This document shows positions 8,928 to 17,566 of a stretch of DNA of 64,000 bases, piece after piece. Location: NCBI GenBank assembly GCA_966211305.1, contig CBIHPC010000008.1, forward strand, positions 13,688 through 77,687. The letters are read 5' to 3'. Position 1 is the stretch's first letter, and the number at the start of each line of letters is the position of its first letter. The notes below the pieces were generated by a model. The model ran no database searches. It saw only the letters and a list, made by a program, of their open reading frames with translations, and was not told the DNA's origin. A program made the translations under genes and the position numbers. Source of the stretch: Niastella sp966211305 (GTDB lineage: Bacteria > Bacteroidota > Bacteroidia > Chitinophagales > Chitinophagaceae).

Positions 8928-10460
8928 TTATTCAGGTATCACGCCCATTTTTAACTGCGTAAAGGAATGCGGCGGGAATGTATAGGTAAACTGTTTTCCC
9001 TTTGCATCCATCACTTTTTTAACGGGAACATACTGATCCTGTTTATCGAATTCATATACTTCGTTCAATGAAGCTCCGGCAATAAGGCTGGCTTCGGTTT
9101 TGCCGGTAAAGCTGCCGGTTACAGGTACGATACCGGCGGTAATCGCCTTTTCTTTGTGCCGGTTCACCACATTGACGTAAATAGTGTTTGTTTCTTTCGA
9201 CCAGGTGGTGGTAACATCCAGATAAGGAATGTCGTTGAATTTCGGCGTATTGAATTTTTCGCAGGAAACATAGGTATCTACCGATGTTCCGCGGCAATTA
9301 TTTGAAAACGCCTTGAAAATATAGAATAAAGGTGTTTTGAACGTTCCCTTTTTGTTGTCGTTTGCCAGTAACGAAGTGAGCAGGGTAAAATTCGCCATCT
9401 TAACTACGTCGGCATGGCGTAGAAATGAATTAAAACATTGCGCAACAGGAAGAACAGATAATGTATTTCTCGACATAAGCCCCCACTCGTCTACCGTAAT
9501 ATAAATCGGTTTTTTGAGGCCGTTCTTTACGCGCGCAGTTTCTATCTGAGCTGCCGGTATTTTTATCTTTTCTTCAAAATCCATCGCGCTTTGCCCGATA
9601 TAATTATAATAATCATCTGATCTTTCCCAGTACCGGTGGATAGATAAATAATCGATCTTATCGCCCAGTCCCTCCAATATTTTCCGGTTCCAGTCGACCC
9701 ATATTCCCGTAGGTTCATACCAGGAAGAACCGGCGGCCACCAGTTTGATTGTGCTGTCAACCGACTTCATGGCTTTGGCTGCTTCCCGGCCGATTTTTAC
9801 GTAATCTTCTGCCGTTTTGTAACCAAGTTCCCAGGGATAGCCGTCCACTTCATTACCGAGGTCCCAGATCTTAACATTGTATGGTTCACTGTGCCCGTTT
9901 CTGGCGCGCAGGTCTGAGTAGTACGTTCCCTTTGGATAGTTGCAGTATTCAAGCCAGTAAACGGCATCCTTTATATCGCCCAGACCGAGGTTCACACACA
10001 CGACGTTTTCACTGCCTATCGCTTTATTCAGTGCGAACCACTCATCGGTACCTACATGATTATTGTCTATACCGCCCCATGCAAGATTGATGCGCGCCGG
10101 ACGTTGTGACCTGGCACCGATGCCGTCCTGCCAGTTATAGCCCATTAAAAAATTCCCACCCGGCCAGCGCATATTGGTGATCTTTAATTCCTTCATGGCT
10201 TCAATATAGTTTTTCTTAAATCCATTCTCATCGGCCAGTGGCGAAGCGGGATCGTATAAGGTCCCATACAGCGTATTGAACTGCACAGAATCGGGCAAAC
10301 CGAATCTTCTTCCGTTAAACTGTATCGGTTCCATAAATACCCCATAGATACCGGGATCGATTTCGCCTATGTTTCTTTCTATATTTATTTTAATGGTGGC
10401 TTCCTGTGCAGGAAGCAGGTAAGGCAGAAAGATCAATAATCCTAAAAGTCGTTTTTTCAT
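8928..10460 (-). CDS. GH51 alpha-L-arabinofuranosidase
   Basis: 510 residues with a short signal peptide (MKKRLLGLLIFLPYLLPAQ). The (beta/alpha)8 barrel carries RWPGGNF near the start, the acid/base Glu204 in WDLGNEVDG and the nucleophile Glu325 in ITVDEWGLMSR; a C-terminal beta-sandwich follows (NTIYVNVVNRHKEK). GH51 enzymes are retaining and release terminal arabinofuranose from arabinoxylan, arabinan or arabinosylated xyloglucan. It lies 23 bases after the GH3 gene and 34 before the esterase gene, so it is part of that operon. Length and motifs are normal for the family. Confidence 0.95.
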   Translation of the reverse strand: MKKRLLGLLIFLPYLLPAQEATIKINIERNIGEIDPGIYGVFMEPIQFNGRRFGLPDSVQFNTLYGTLYDPASPLADENGFKKNYIEAMKELKITNMRWPGGNFLMGYNWQDGIGARSQRPARINLAWGGIDNNHVGTDEWFALNKAIGSENVVCVNLGLGDIKDAVYWLEYCNYPKGTYYSDLRARNGHSEPYNVKIWDLGNEVDGYPWELGYKTAEDYVKIGREAAKAMKSVDSTIKLVAAGSSWYEPTGIWVDWNRKILEGLGDKIDYLSIHRYWERSDDYYNYIGQSAMDFEEKIKIPAAQIETARVKNGLKKPIYITVDEWGLMSRNTLSVLPVAQCFNSFLRHADVVKMANFTLLTSLLANDNKKGTFKTPLFYIFKAFSNNCRGTSVDTYVSCEKFNTPKFNDIPYLDVTTTWSKETNTIYVNVVNRHKEKAITAGIVPVTGSFTGKTEASLIAGASLNEVYEFDKQDQYVPVKKVMDAKGKQFTYTFPPHSFTQLKMGVIPE

Positions 10461-10483
10461 TTGAGATAGGTTATGATTGTGTG

Positions 10484-13168
10484 TTACTTAATAGCCACCT
10501 TCACCAATTTCAGGTCTTTTGCTGCAGAACTGTTTCCATATAATATTTCATATTCGCCCGCTGCCACCGTCATTTTACCGTAATTGCTATCAAAGAACTC
10601 AAACGCGGAAGGCGGCAGGCTGACAACAGCGGTGGTGGTTTTGCCGGCAGCTATTGTCACTCTTGTAAAACCCCGTAAAGTTTTCAGCGGACCGTCGCTA
10701 TCGCCCACTTTCCGCACATATACCTGTAAAATTTCCGTTCCGTTGCGTTTGCCAGTATTCGTTATGGGTACGGAAAGCCCGATACTTTCGTTGTTGCGGA
10801 TTTCCGATTTGCTAAGTTGTGCATTTCCTATAGAGAAAGTGGTGTAACTTAATCCAAACCCAAACTGAAAAAGCGGATCGGCCATGTAACGGTATGTTCT
10901 GCCTTTCATGGAATAATCTTCAAAATCGGCCAGTTGCGTGGTATCCCTGTAAAAAGTAACCGGTAGTTTACCCGAAGGGTTGTAGTCGCCGAACAATACA
11001 TCGGCAATTGCCTGCCCGCCCGATTCTCCGCCGTACCAGGCCTGCAGAATGGCATCGCAGGTTTCAGTTTCCGGCACCATTCCGATGGCCGAGCCGGAGC
11101 AGTTGACAAAGATCAGTTTTTTCCCTGCCGCCTTCAGTGCTTTTAAACAATTGCGTTGTACTTCGGGCAATTGAATATCGGTACGATCGCCGCCTTTAAA
11201 ACCCGGATAGGAGACCGGCATTTCTTCTCCTTCCAGCAATGTGGAAAGGCCGCCGGCAAAAATTACCACCTCAATGCCTTTGAGTTTATTGATGAGGCCG
11301 CTAAAATCAACATCCACTTCCCTGCCAAAATCAAGTTCAATATTCGCCTGCCAGTTGTTCAATTGGGCAAAACGCACTTCTATTTTATATTTCTTACCAC
11401 GCTCTACCTTGTAGGGAATCCTTGAAAGCAATGTGCGCCAGTTATTCGTTCTGTTCACCAATGTTCCGTTTACATACAATTGCATGGATCCTGTTGCCCC
11501 GCATTTAAAAACAATTTCCTCCGTTTGGGCAGCGGCGAATTCCGTTTCATACAATGCCGAAAAGTTTTCCAGTTGAACACCGGATGCAAATTCATGCTGA
11601 CCGGCGGTGGTTAATTTTAACGGATTGGTTATCTGTTCCGTAATAACAGGTTCGCCTTTCCGCTCGCGATTGTTCCAATAGGTGGCTTTGAAGCCTTTTT
11701 TACCGTCGATGGAACATTGTGAAAAATAGCTTTGCGTTACTTTATTCTCAACCAGGTCGCAGCCCTTATCATACAATACACTGCCGGCCCGCATTTTGCT
11801 CCGCAGGCCATGGAGGATGTTGATCGTTCTTACCGGTTTCCCATTGTAATTTCCCCAAAGCATAGGATCATTGTCGGCATTTGGACCTATTACAGCTATT
11901 TTTTTTATGTTTCTTTTTAAAGGAAGGATATTATTCCTGTTCTGCAGCAGGGTCATCGATTCAAGCGCCATATCAAGGGCCAGTTTTCTGTGCGCTTCAT
12001 TATTGACGACAGCCATCGGGATGTTAGCCCAGGGAACCAATGCATCCTCATCCAGATCGCCCAGGTCGAATCGCCCGATCAACACCCGTAGCAGGTGTTT
12101 GTCGATCTCCTGTTCGGTGATGAGGCCTCGTGAAACCGCTTCCGGCAGGCTTTTGTAGGCATAACCTTCCCACACACATTCCACGTCGGTACCGGCCAAA
12201 GCACCTTTGGCGGAAGCATGTACCGCGTCTGATGACACTTTATGGCTGGTATAAAAATCAGTGATGGCGCCACAATCGGAAACAACTACATGTTTAAAGC
12301 CCCAGCTTTCGCGCAGGATGGTTTGCAGTAACCGGTTGTTGCCGCAACAGGGCTCATCATCCAATCGCTGGTAAGCGCACATCACCTGGCGCACGTCGGC
12401 ATCGATCACCAGCGATTTAAAGGCCGGCAAATACGTTTCATACAGATCCCGCGGCTTTACCTGGTACAGGTTTAACGTATGCCTGCTCCATTCGGGGCCT
12501 GAATGCACGGCATAATGTTTTGCGCAGGCAAGTAACTTGCGGTATCTTGAACCGGCAGGCCCCTGTAACCCTTTTACTACGGCTACCCCCATACGTGAAG
12601 TAAGGTATGGATCTTCGCCATAGGTTTCCTGGCCACGCCCCCACCGGGGATCACGGAAAATATTTACATTGGGGGTCCAAACCGACAAACTGAGGAAGCG
12701 CCGGTTTTCCTTCCCATTCCTTAACGCTTCATGATATTTTGCCCGCACTTCATCAGAAGTGGCATCAAACACCCTGTACACGAGCGAATCGTCGAACGAC
12801 GCCGCCATACCAACAGGTTCGGGAAATACGGTAACATTATCATTATTCGCCAGGCCATGCAAGGCCTCGCTCCACCAGTTGAATTTTTTTATGCCCAGCC
12901 GGGGAATGGCCGGCGACTGATCAAATAACAGCGATGCTTTTTCTTCCAGTGTCAGCCGTGAGATGAGGTCTTTTGCTCTTTCTTCAGATCCCAGGTTCGG
13001 ATTCTGGTAAGGCAGTTTTTGCGCAATGGCGGAAGTTGAAAATAAAAAAAACAGGAAAAAGACGGAGAAATGTACAAATTGGGGAATTCCGGATTTGAAC
13101 GCCGCCCGTTTTTTCCGGGACCAAATGGCTTGTTCTTTCCCTGCAATAAAAAGGATGTCATTTCGCAT
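10484..13168 (-). CDS. GH3 beta-xylosidase-like enzyme with PA14 insertion
   Basis: 894 residues from the ATG at 13166-13168. The frame also has an ATG at 13270, but a perfect minus-strand TATTTTTG promoter box at 13234-13241 would place the transcript start after it, and the hydrophobic signal segment (FVHFSVFFLFFLFSTSAIAQ) fits the shorter form better. The N-terminal barrel has nucleophile Asp298 in VVSDCGAI, the form seen in GH3 beta-xylosidases rather than the SDW of beta-glucosidases. A PA14 module (about 490-615) is inserted in the second domain, and a fibronectin-like domain ends the protein. It is the first gene of the arabinoxylan-type enzyme operon and divergent from the HTCS gene. 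Confidence 0.9.
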   Translation of the reverse strand: MRNDILFIAGKEQAIWSRKKRAAFKSGIPQFVHFSVFFLFFLFSTSAIAQKLPYQNPNLGSEERAKDLISRLTLEEKASLLFDQSPAIPRLGIKKFNWWSEALHGLANNDNVTVFPEPVGMAASFDDSLVYRVFDATSDEVRAKYHEALRNGKENRRFLSLSVWTPNVNIFRDPRWGRGQETYGEDPYLTSRMGVAVVKGLQGPAGSRYRKLLACAKHYAVHSGPEWSRHTLNLYQVKPRDLYETYLPAFKSLVIDADVRQVMCAYQRLDDEPCCGNNRLLQTILRESWGFKHVVVSDCGAITDFYTSHKVSSDAVHASAKGALAGTDVECVWEGYAYKSLPEAVSRGLITEQEIDKHLLRVLIGRFDLGDLDEDALVPWANIPMAVVNNEAHRKLALDMALESMTLLQNRNNILPLKRNIKKIAVIGPNADNDPMLWGNYNGKPVRTINILHGLRSKMRAGSVLYDKGCDLVENKVTQSYFSQCSIDGKKGFKATYWNNRERKGEPVITEQITNPLKLTTAGQHEFASGVQLENFSALYETEFAAAQTEEIVFKCGATGSMQLYVNGTLVNRTNNWRTLLSRIPYKVERGKKYKIEVRFAQLNNWQANIELDFGREVDVDFSGLINKLKGIEVVIFAGGLSTLLEGEEMPVSYPGFKGGDRTDIQLPEVQRNCLKALKAAGKKLIFVNCSGSAIGMVPETETCDAILQAWYGGESGGQAIADVLFGDYNPSGKLPVTFYRDTTQLADFEDYSMKGRTYRYMADPLFQFGFGLSYTTFSIGNAQLSKSEIRNNESIGLSVPITNTGKRNGTEILQVYVRKVGDSDGPLKTLRGFTRVTIAAGKTTTAVVSLPPSAFEFFDSNYGKMTVAAGEYEILYGNSSAAKDLKLVKVAIK

Positions 13169-13233
13169 AGCAGCATCGTATTGGCTAAAAATTTTTGTAC
13201 GGAAATCAAAAAGGTCAGTCGTACATTTAATAA

Positions 13234-13241
13234 CAAAAATA
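13234..13241 (-). promoter_or_regulatory. Candidate -7 promoter box for the GH3 operon
   Basis: On the minus strand the bases read TATTTTTG, a full match to the Bacteroidota TAnnTTTG element. No clean TTTG lies 19-21 bases upstream, so the -33 element is weak, as in regulated promoters. The predicted transcript would begin near 13228, about 60 bases before the chosen ATG at 13168. Confidence 0.4.
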
Positions 13242-13344
13242 GCCGGGCGTCCAATCGCGGCATGGGCCATTTGTGCGAAAGACTAGCTATTTTGTTCGAT
13301 CAGGACACCATAATTATATAACTGCTTAAATAACGATTGCCAAC

Positions 13345-16300
13345 ATGCTGAAATATATTTATATATTTTGGGGTTCCTTATTAATAACTTACCTCAATAC
13401 CCGGGCACAAACCGGGCCTGTCAATTTCACTTCCCTGTCTACCCGCGACGGTTTGTTGTCTAATTCGGTAAATACTATCATAAAAGACCGTTATGGGCTC
13501 ATGTGGTTTGGCACAGACGACGGGCTTGAAAAATATGATGGAACGAATTTTACCGCGTACCGTTACCAGCCGGGCGATACCACCAGCCTGCGCACCAATG
13601 AAGTGCTGGCATTACATGAGGACAGGTTGGGTAACCTGTGGGTTGGCACCAGCGGCGGCGGGCTCAGCCTGTACGACCGTAAAAATGATAAATTTTTACA
13701 TTACCCGGTAAAAACCGGAACGGCTACGCTTTCAGGCAGCGACGTCATCAGGGGAATTTGCAGCGACTACCGCGGAAAAATATGGATCGCTCAATACGAA
13801 GGATTGTTCATGCTTGACCCGGAAACCCAATCGATCTCAAAACACCTGCTGCGCGATGCGGCCGGCCGGCCGGTAAAAACCACCCTTTTAACTATTTATG
13901 AAGACAGTAAACAACGTTTGTGGATAGCAACCGACAACGGGCTTTTCCTTTACAATATCAGGTTGAACAGTTTCAGGTTGTATGAAAATGACAAAACAGA
14001 TGAATACAGCCTTCAGGTGAACAAGATACGAGCGGTTACGGAAGACAAATGGGGTAATATATGGGTAGGCACTTCAACCGGGTTAAGCAGGCTGAAACCC
14101 GATGGATCGGGCTTTATTCATTACAGTTATTTAAACGGCAATGAGATCAACAGCATAGCCGCCGACGACCAGGGTTTATTATGGATTGGCAGTTTCAGCG
14201 GTTTGTACGTTTATAATATCGAGGCCGGAACGTTCTCGGTTTATACCCATGAAAATGGCAATCATCAAAGTTTAAGCAACAAACTGGTGCGGTGTATCTT
14301 TATCGATAAACAGGGCATCTACTGGTTTGGCACTTTCCAGGGCGGCATTTGCAAGTATGACAAAAATCTTAATTTATTCAACCTCACGTTAAGCAGCAGC
14401 TTTCAGGAGAACCGGCCTGACATCGCCGTTATAACAGCCATGGCCGAAAACAAAAGCGGCGCTGTGTTATTGGGAACGAATGGCAATGGGTTGTATGAGT
14501 TCGACCGCCGGAAAAATAAGGTTTACCCGGTTAACCTTTCACTGAAAAATGTACCGGCCGGTACGCTCACGGTACTCGCCCTGCAGCGCACCCGAAACAA
14601 TAAAGTATATATAGGTACGTATGCACACGGCGTGATCATCGCCGACCAGCAAACCGGCGCCTGTAAACAACTGGTAAAAGGAAACGGCATAAACGGCCTT
14701 ACCGGTAATGACATTTTCTGTTTGTTTGAAGACAGCAAGGGATATATCTGGGCAGGCACCAATGGAGACGGCATCACTGTATTGAACAATGACCGGGTAA
14801 TTGCGCGGTATTCTCCCCTGCCTGCCGGGAACGGCGCGGTGACGTTGCCTATCAATGGCTATATACGGGCTATTGCAGAAGATGCCGGGGGCAATATATG
14901 GATAGGCACCCATGGCGGCGGTATCGCTGTTTTCGAGCCCGCTACCGGAAAGTGGACCATCTATACGCAGGAAAACAGCCAGTTGCCGGGCAATAAGATC
15001 CAATGTCTTCACCGCGACCGAAAAGGGAAAATGTGGATCGGTACTTTCAGTGGTTTGGCCGCTTTTGAAGCCGGTAAGCACCTGTTCACCCCCTATTCAG
15101 AAAAAGACGGTTTGCAAAACAGCATGGTGTACCAGATCGTAGAAGATGCAACAGGCAGGCTATGGCTCTCTACCAATACCGGTATAACGCAATTCGACAC
15201 AGATACAAAGCGTTTCCGGAACTTCACGCATCTGAATGGCCTTCAAAATTCAAATTATATCAGGGGTGCTGGTTGCAGGTTAGCAGACGGAGAACTGCTT
15301 TTCAGCGGCCTGGAAGGCTTCAATCATTTTTATCCCGGCAGGCTTACCGTTAATAGAAATGTGCCGCAGGTTATTTTAACCGATCTGAAGATCTCCAATA
15401 AACCGGTTGCTGCCGGTAACGATGCGCCAATCAAAGAACATATATCGGTTGCCGATGAAATACGCCTGAATTACAAACAAAATTTTGCGTTGAGCTTTGT
15501 AGCGCTTAACTATACAATACCGAGGCAGAACCATTACGCTTACAAACTCGATGGTTTTGACAAAGACTGGAACTATGTAGGCACGGCCAGCCAGGCCTCC
15601 TATACCAACCTCGATCCCGGTGAATATATCTTCCGGGTAAAAGCCAGTAACAACGATGGCATATGGAGCACAAAAGACACGATCATAAAAATATATGTGA
15701 AACCTCCCTTCTGGCGTACCACCTATGCCTATATATTCTATGTGCTCGCGATCGGCGGCCTGCTTCTTTACAGCAGGCACAAAGGCATTTCAAGAATAAG
15801 AAAGAAGTTTGCACTGGAACAGGAGCGGCGTGAAGTTAAACGCGTACAGGAGCTGGACCGTATGAAGCTGAAATTCCTTACCAACCTCAGCCATGATTTC
15901 AGAACGCCCATCTCGTTGATCATGGGGCCGGTTGACCAGCTGATCGAAGATGAGGCTACTACCGGCAGGCTCGATAAACTGAATATGATCAGGCGTAATG
16001 CAAGAAGGCTGCTGAACCTTGTAAACCAGCTGCTCGACTTCAGGAAGATGGAAGAGCATGAATTGAAATTACAGTTATCGAAAGGCGAGTTTGTATCCTT
16101 TTTAAAGGAAGTGACTGATTCATTCAGGGATATGTCGGAAAGAAAACACATCAGCTTCACTTTCAAAAGCTGTATCGATCGGCTGGATGCTTTTTTTGAC
16201 CGCGACAAAATTGAACGCATTCTTTTCAATTTATTATCAAATGCATTCAAGTTCACCCTCGAGGGCGGCCATATTACCGTGGATCTGCAAAAAGCTGAAA

Positions 16301-17442
16301 GTTCAGATGACCAGGAACAAACCTGGGTGTGGATCAATGTAACGGATACAGGTATTGGCATTCCAACGGATAAAAAAGACCTCATATTCGACCGCTTCTT
16401 TCAAAACGATACCAGTGCATCGATACTTAACCAGGGCACCGGTATTGGTTTGTCGATAACAAAAGAGTTCATTAAACTACATGGGGGAAAAATACAGGTA
16501 GAAAGCGAGCCGGGTAAAGGGTGTGCATTTACGATCCAAATTCCGCTACAGCGTATTCATGAAGCTGTTGAAAAACAACCGGCCGTGCAGAAAGAACCGG
16601 AAGCTGCTAACAATGGCGCATACAGTTTTCCGGCAGCAACGGACGAAAACAGCAGAAACGATGCGTTGCCGGTATTGCTGGTGGAAGACAATGATGATTT
16701 CAGGTTTTACCTTAAAGACAACCTGCGCGGCAGGTATAAAGTTATAGAGTCGGTCAATGGCAAAGATGGCTGGCAGAAAACGCTTTCCCAACATCCGCAA
16801 CTGATAGTAAGTGATGTGAGCATGCCTGAAATGGATGGCATTGAACTGGTAAAAAAAATAAAAGCGGATAAAAGAACAAGCCATATTCCGGTGATTCTGC
16901 TAACGGCCATGACCGGCCAGGAACAGCAGATCAAAGGGTTGGAAACAGGGGCCAACGACTATATAACCAAACCATTCAACTTTGAGGTTTTAAATGCCAA
17001 AATAAAGAACCTGCTGCAGTTGCAGCGCACCATGCAAAGCACTTATACGAAGCAGTTAAAATTTGCGGCGCCTGAAGTGGAGATAGATTCCCCGGATGAA
17101 AAATTACTAACGACAATCATCGGCTATCTTGAAAAAAACATCACCAACCCGCAATTGTCGGTAGAAAGCTTAAGCAGGCAGATAGGAATGAGCAGAAGCA
17201 CCCTGTATACCAAATTGCTTGAGCTGACCGGCGAAACCCCGGTAGAGTACATTCGTTCTTTTCGATTGAGCAAAGCGGTTGCCTTGATGGGAAAAAGCAA
17301 TATGACCATTTCGGAGATCGCTTACCAGGTTGGGTTTACGACACCTAACTATTTTGCGAAATCGTTCAAGGGTAAGTTCAATATGCTTCCTTCTGAATTC
17401 ATTGCAAAAATGAAAAAAGCCAGCCCGGGTAGCGATAGTTAA
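13345..17442 (+). CDS. Hybrid two-component system sensor/AraC regulator (HTCS 1)
   Basis: 1365 residues. A signal peptide (MLKYIYIFWGSLLITYLNTRAQ) is followed by a periplasmic sensor of Reg_prop propeller repeats (about 25-690, many GLSRL..DG and IWIGT units) and a Y_Y_Y domain (about 700-780). A membrane helix lies near 785-805. The histidine kinase has His850 in NLSHDFRTP and an ATPase domain with LFNLLSNAFKFT and DTGIGIP. The receiver has acidic residues Asp1115/Asp1117 and phosphoacceptor Asp1157 in IVSDVSMPEMDG. The chain ends in an AraC-type HTH (about 1270-1350). HTCS proteins bind an oligosaccharide in the periplasm and switch on the adjacent locus. Being divergent from the GH3 operon, it most likely controls the arabinose/xylose locus. 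Confidence 0.95.
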   Translation: MLKYIYIFWGSLLITYLNTRAQTGPVNFTSLSTRDGLLSNSVNTIIKDRYGLMWFGTDDGLEKYDGTNFTAYRYQPGDTTSLRTNEVLALHEDRLGNLWVGTSGGGLSLYDRKNDKFLHYPVKTGTATLSGSDVIRGICSDYRGKIWIAQYEGLFMLDPETQSISKHLLRDAAGRPVKTTLLTIYEDSKQRLWIATDNGLFLYNIRLNSFRLYENDKTDEYSLQVNKIRAVTEDKWGNIWVGTSTGLSRLKPDGSGFIHYSYLNGNEINSIAADDQGLLWIGSFSGLYVYNIEAGTFSVYTHENGNHQSLSNKLVRCIFIDKQGIYWFGTFQGGICKYDKNLNLFNLTLSSSFQENRPDIAVITAMAENKSGAVLLGTNGNGLYEFDRRKNKVYPVNLSLKNVPAGTLTVLALQRTRNNKVYIGTYAHGVIIADQQTGACKQLVKGNGINGLTGNDIFCLFEDSKGYIWAGTNGDGITVLNNDRVIARYSPLPAGNGAVTLPINGYIRAIAEDAGGNIWIGTHGGGIAVFEPATGKWTIYTQENSQLPGNKIQCLHRDRKGKMWIGTFSGLAAFEAGKHLFTPYSEKDGLQNSMVYQIVEDATGRLWLSTNTGITQFDTDTKRFRNFTHLNGLQNSNYIRGAGCRLADGELLFSGLEGFNHFYPGRLTVNRNVPQVILTDLKISNKPVAAGNDAPIKEHISVADEIRLNYKQNFALSFVALNYTIPRQNHYAYKLDGFDKDWNYVGTASQASYTNLDPGEYIFRVKASNNDGIWSTKDTIIKIYVKPPFWRTTYAYIFYVLAIGGLLLYSRHKGISRIRKKFALEQERREVKRVQELDRMKLKFLTNLSHDFRTPISLIMGPVDQLIEDEATTGRLDKLNMIRRNARRLLNLVNQLLDFRKMEEHELKLQLSKGEFVSFLKEVTDSFRDMSERKHISFTFKSCIDRLDAFFDRDKIERILFNLLSNAFKFTLEGGHITVDLQKAESSDDQEQTWVWINVTDTGIGIPTDKKDLIFDRFFQNDTSASILNQGTGIGLSITKEFIKLHGGKIQVESEPGKGCAFTIQIPLQRIHEAVEKQPAVQKEPEAANNGAYSFPAATDENSRNDALPVLLVEDNDDFRFYLKDNLRGRYKVIESVNGKDGWQKTLSQHPQLIVSDVSMPEMDGIELVKKIKADKRTSHIPVILLTAMTGQEQQIKGLETGANDYITKPFNFEVLNAKIKNLLQLQRTMQSTYTKQLKFAAPEVEIDSPDEKLLTTIIGYLEKNITNPQLSVESLSRQIGMSRSTLYTKLLELTGETPVEYIRSFRLSKAVALMGKSNMTISEIAYQVGFTTPNYFAKSFKGKFNMLPSEFIAKMKKASPGSDS

Positions 17443-17502
17443 ACGGCATCCAGGTTCTTCTTCAAAAGAAAAATGCTGTTCCGTTTTCACGATACAAAAA
17501 AT

Positions 17503-17548
17503 ATGGGGCAAAAACAGGTGGTAACCAATCCCTGTCTTTGCTCCCCAT
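17503..17548. terminator. Bidirectional terminator hairpin between convergent genes
   Basis: The left arm ATGGGGCAAAAACAGG (17503-17518) pairs with CCTGTCTTTGCTCCCCAT (17531-17548) with one A-A mismatch and a two-base bulge; the loop is 12 bases. On the minus strand the stem is followed by a T-rich run (ATTTTTTG). It lies between the HTCS stop (17442) and the stop of the beta-solenoid gene (17567), so it can end both transcripts. Confidence 0.75.
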
Positions 17549-17566
17549 TTAAAAATTGACGTTCAA

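Noticed and set aside
15768..16385. Long antisense frame of 205 codons opposite the HTCS 1 kinase
   Set aside because: It mirrors the conserved histidine kinase region; Ser/Leu-rich antisense frames of this kind arise from the codon use of the real gene.
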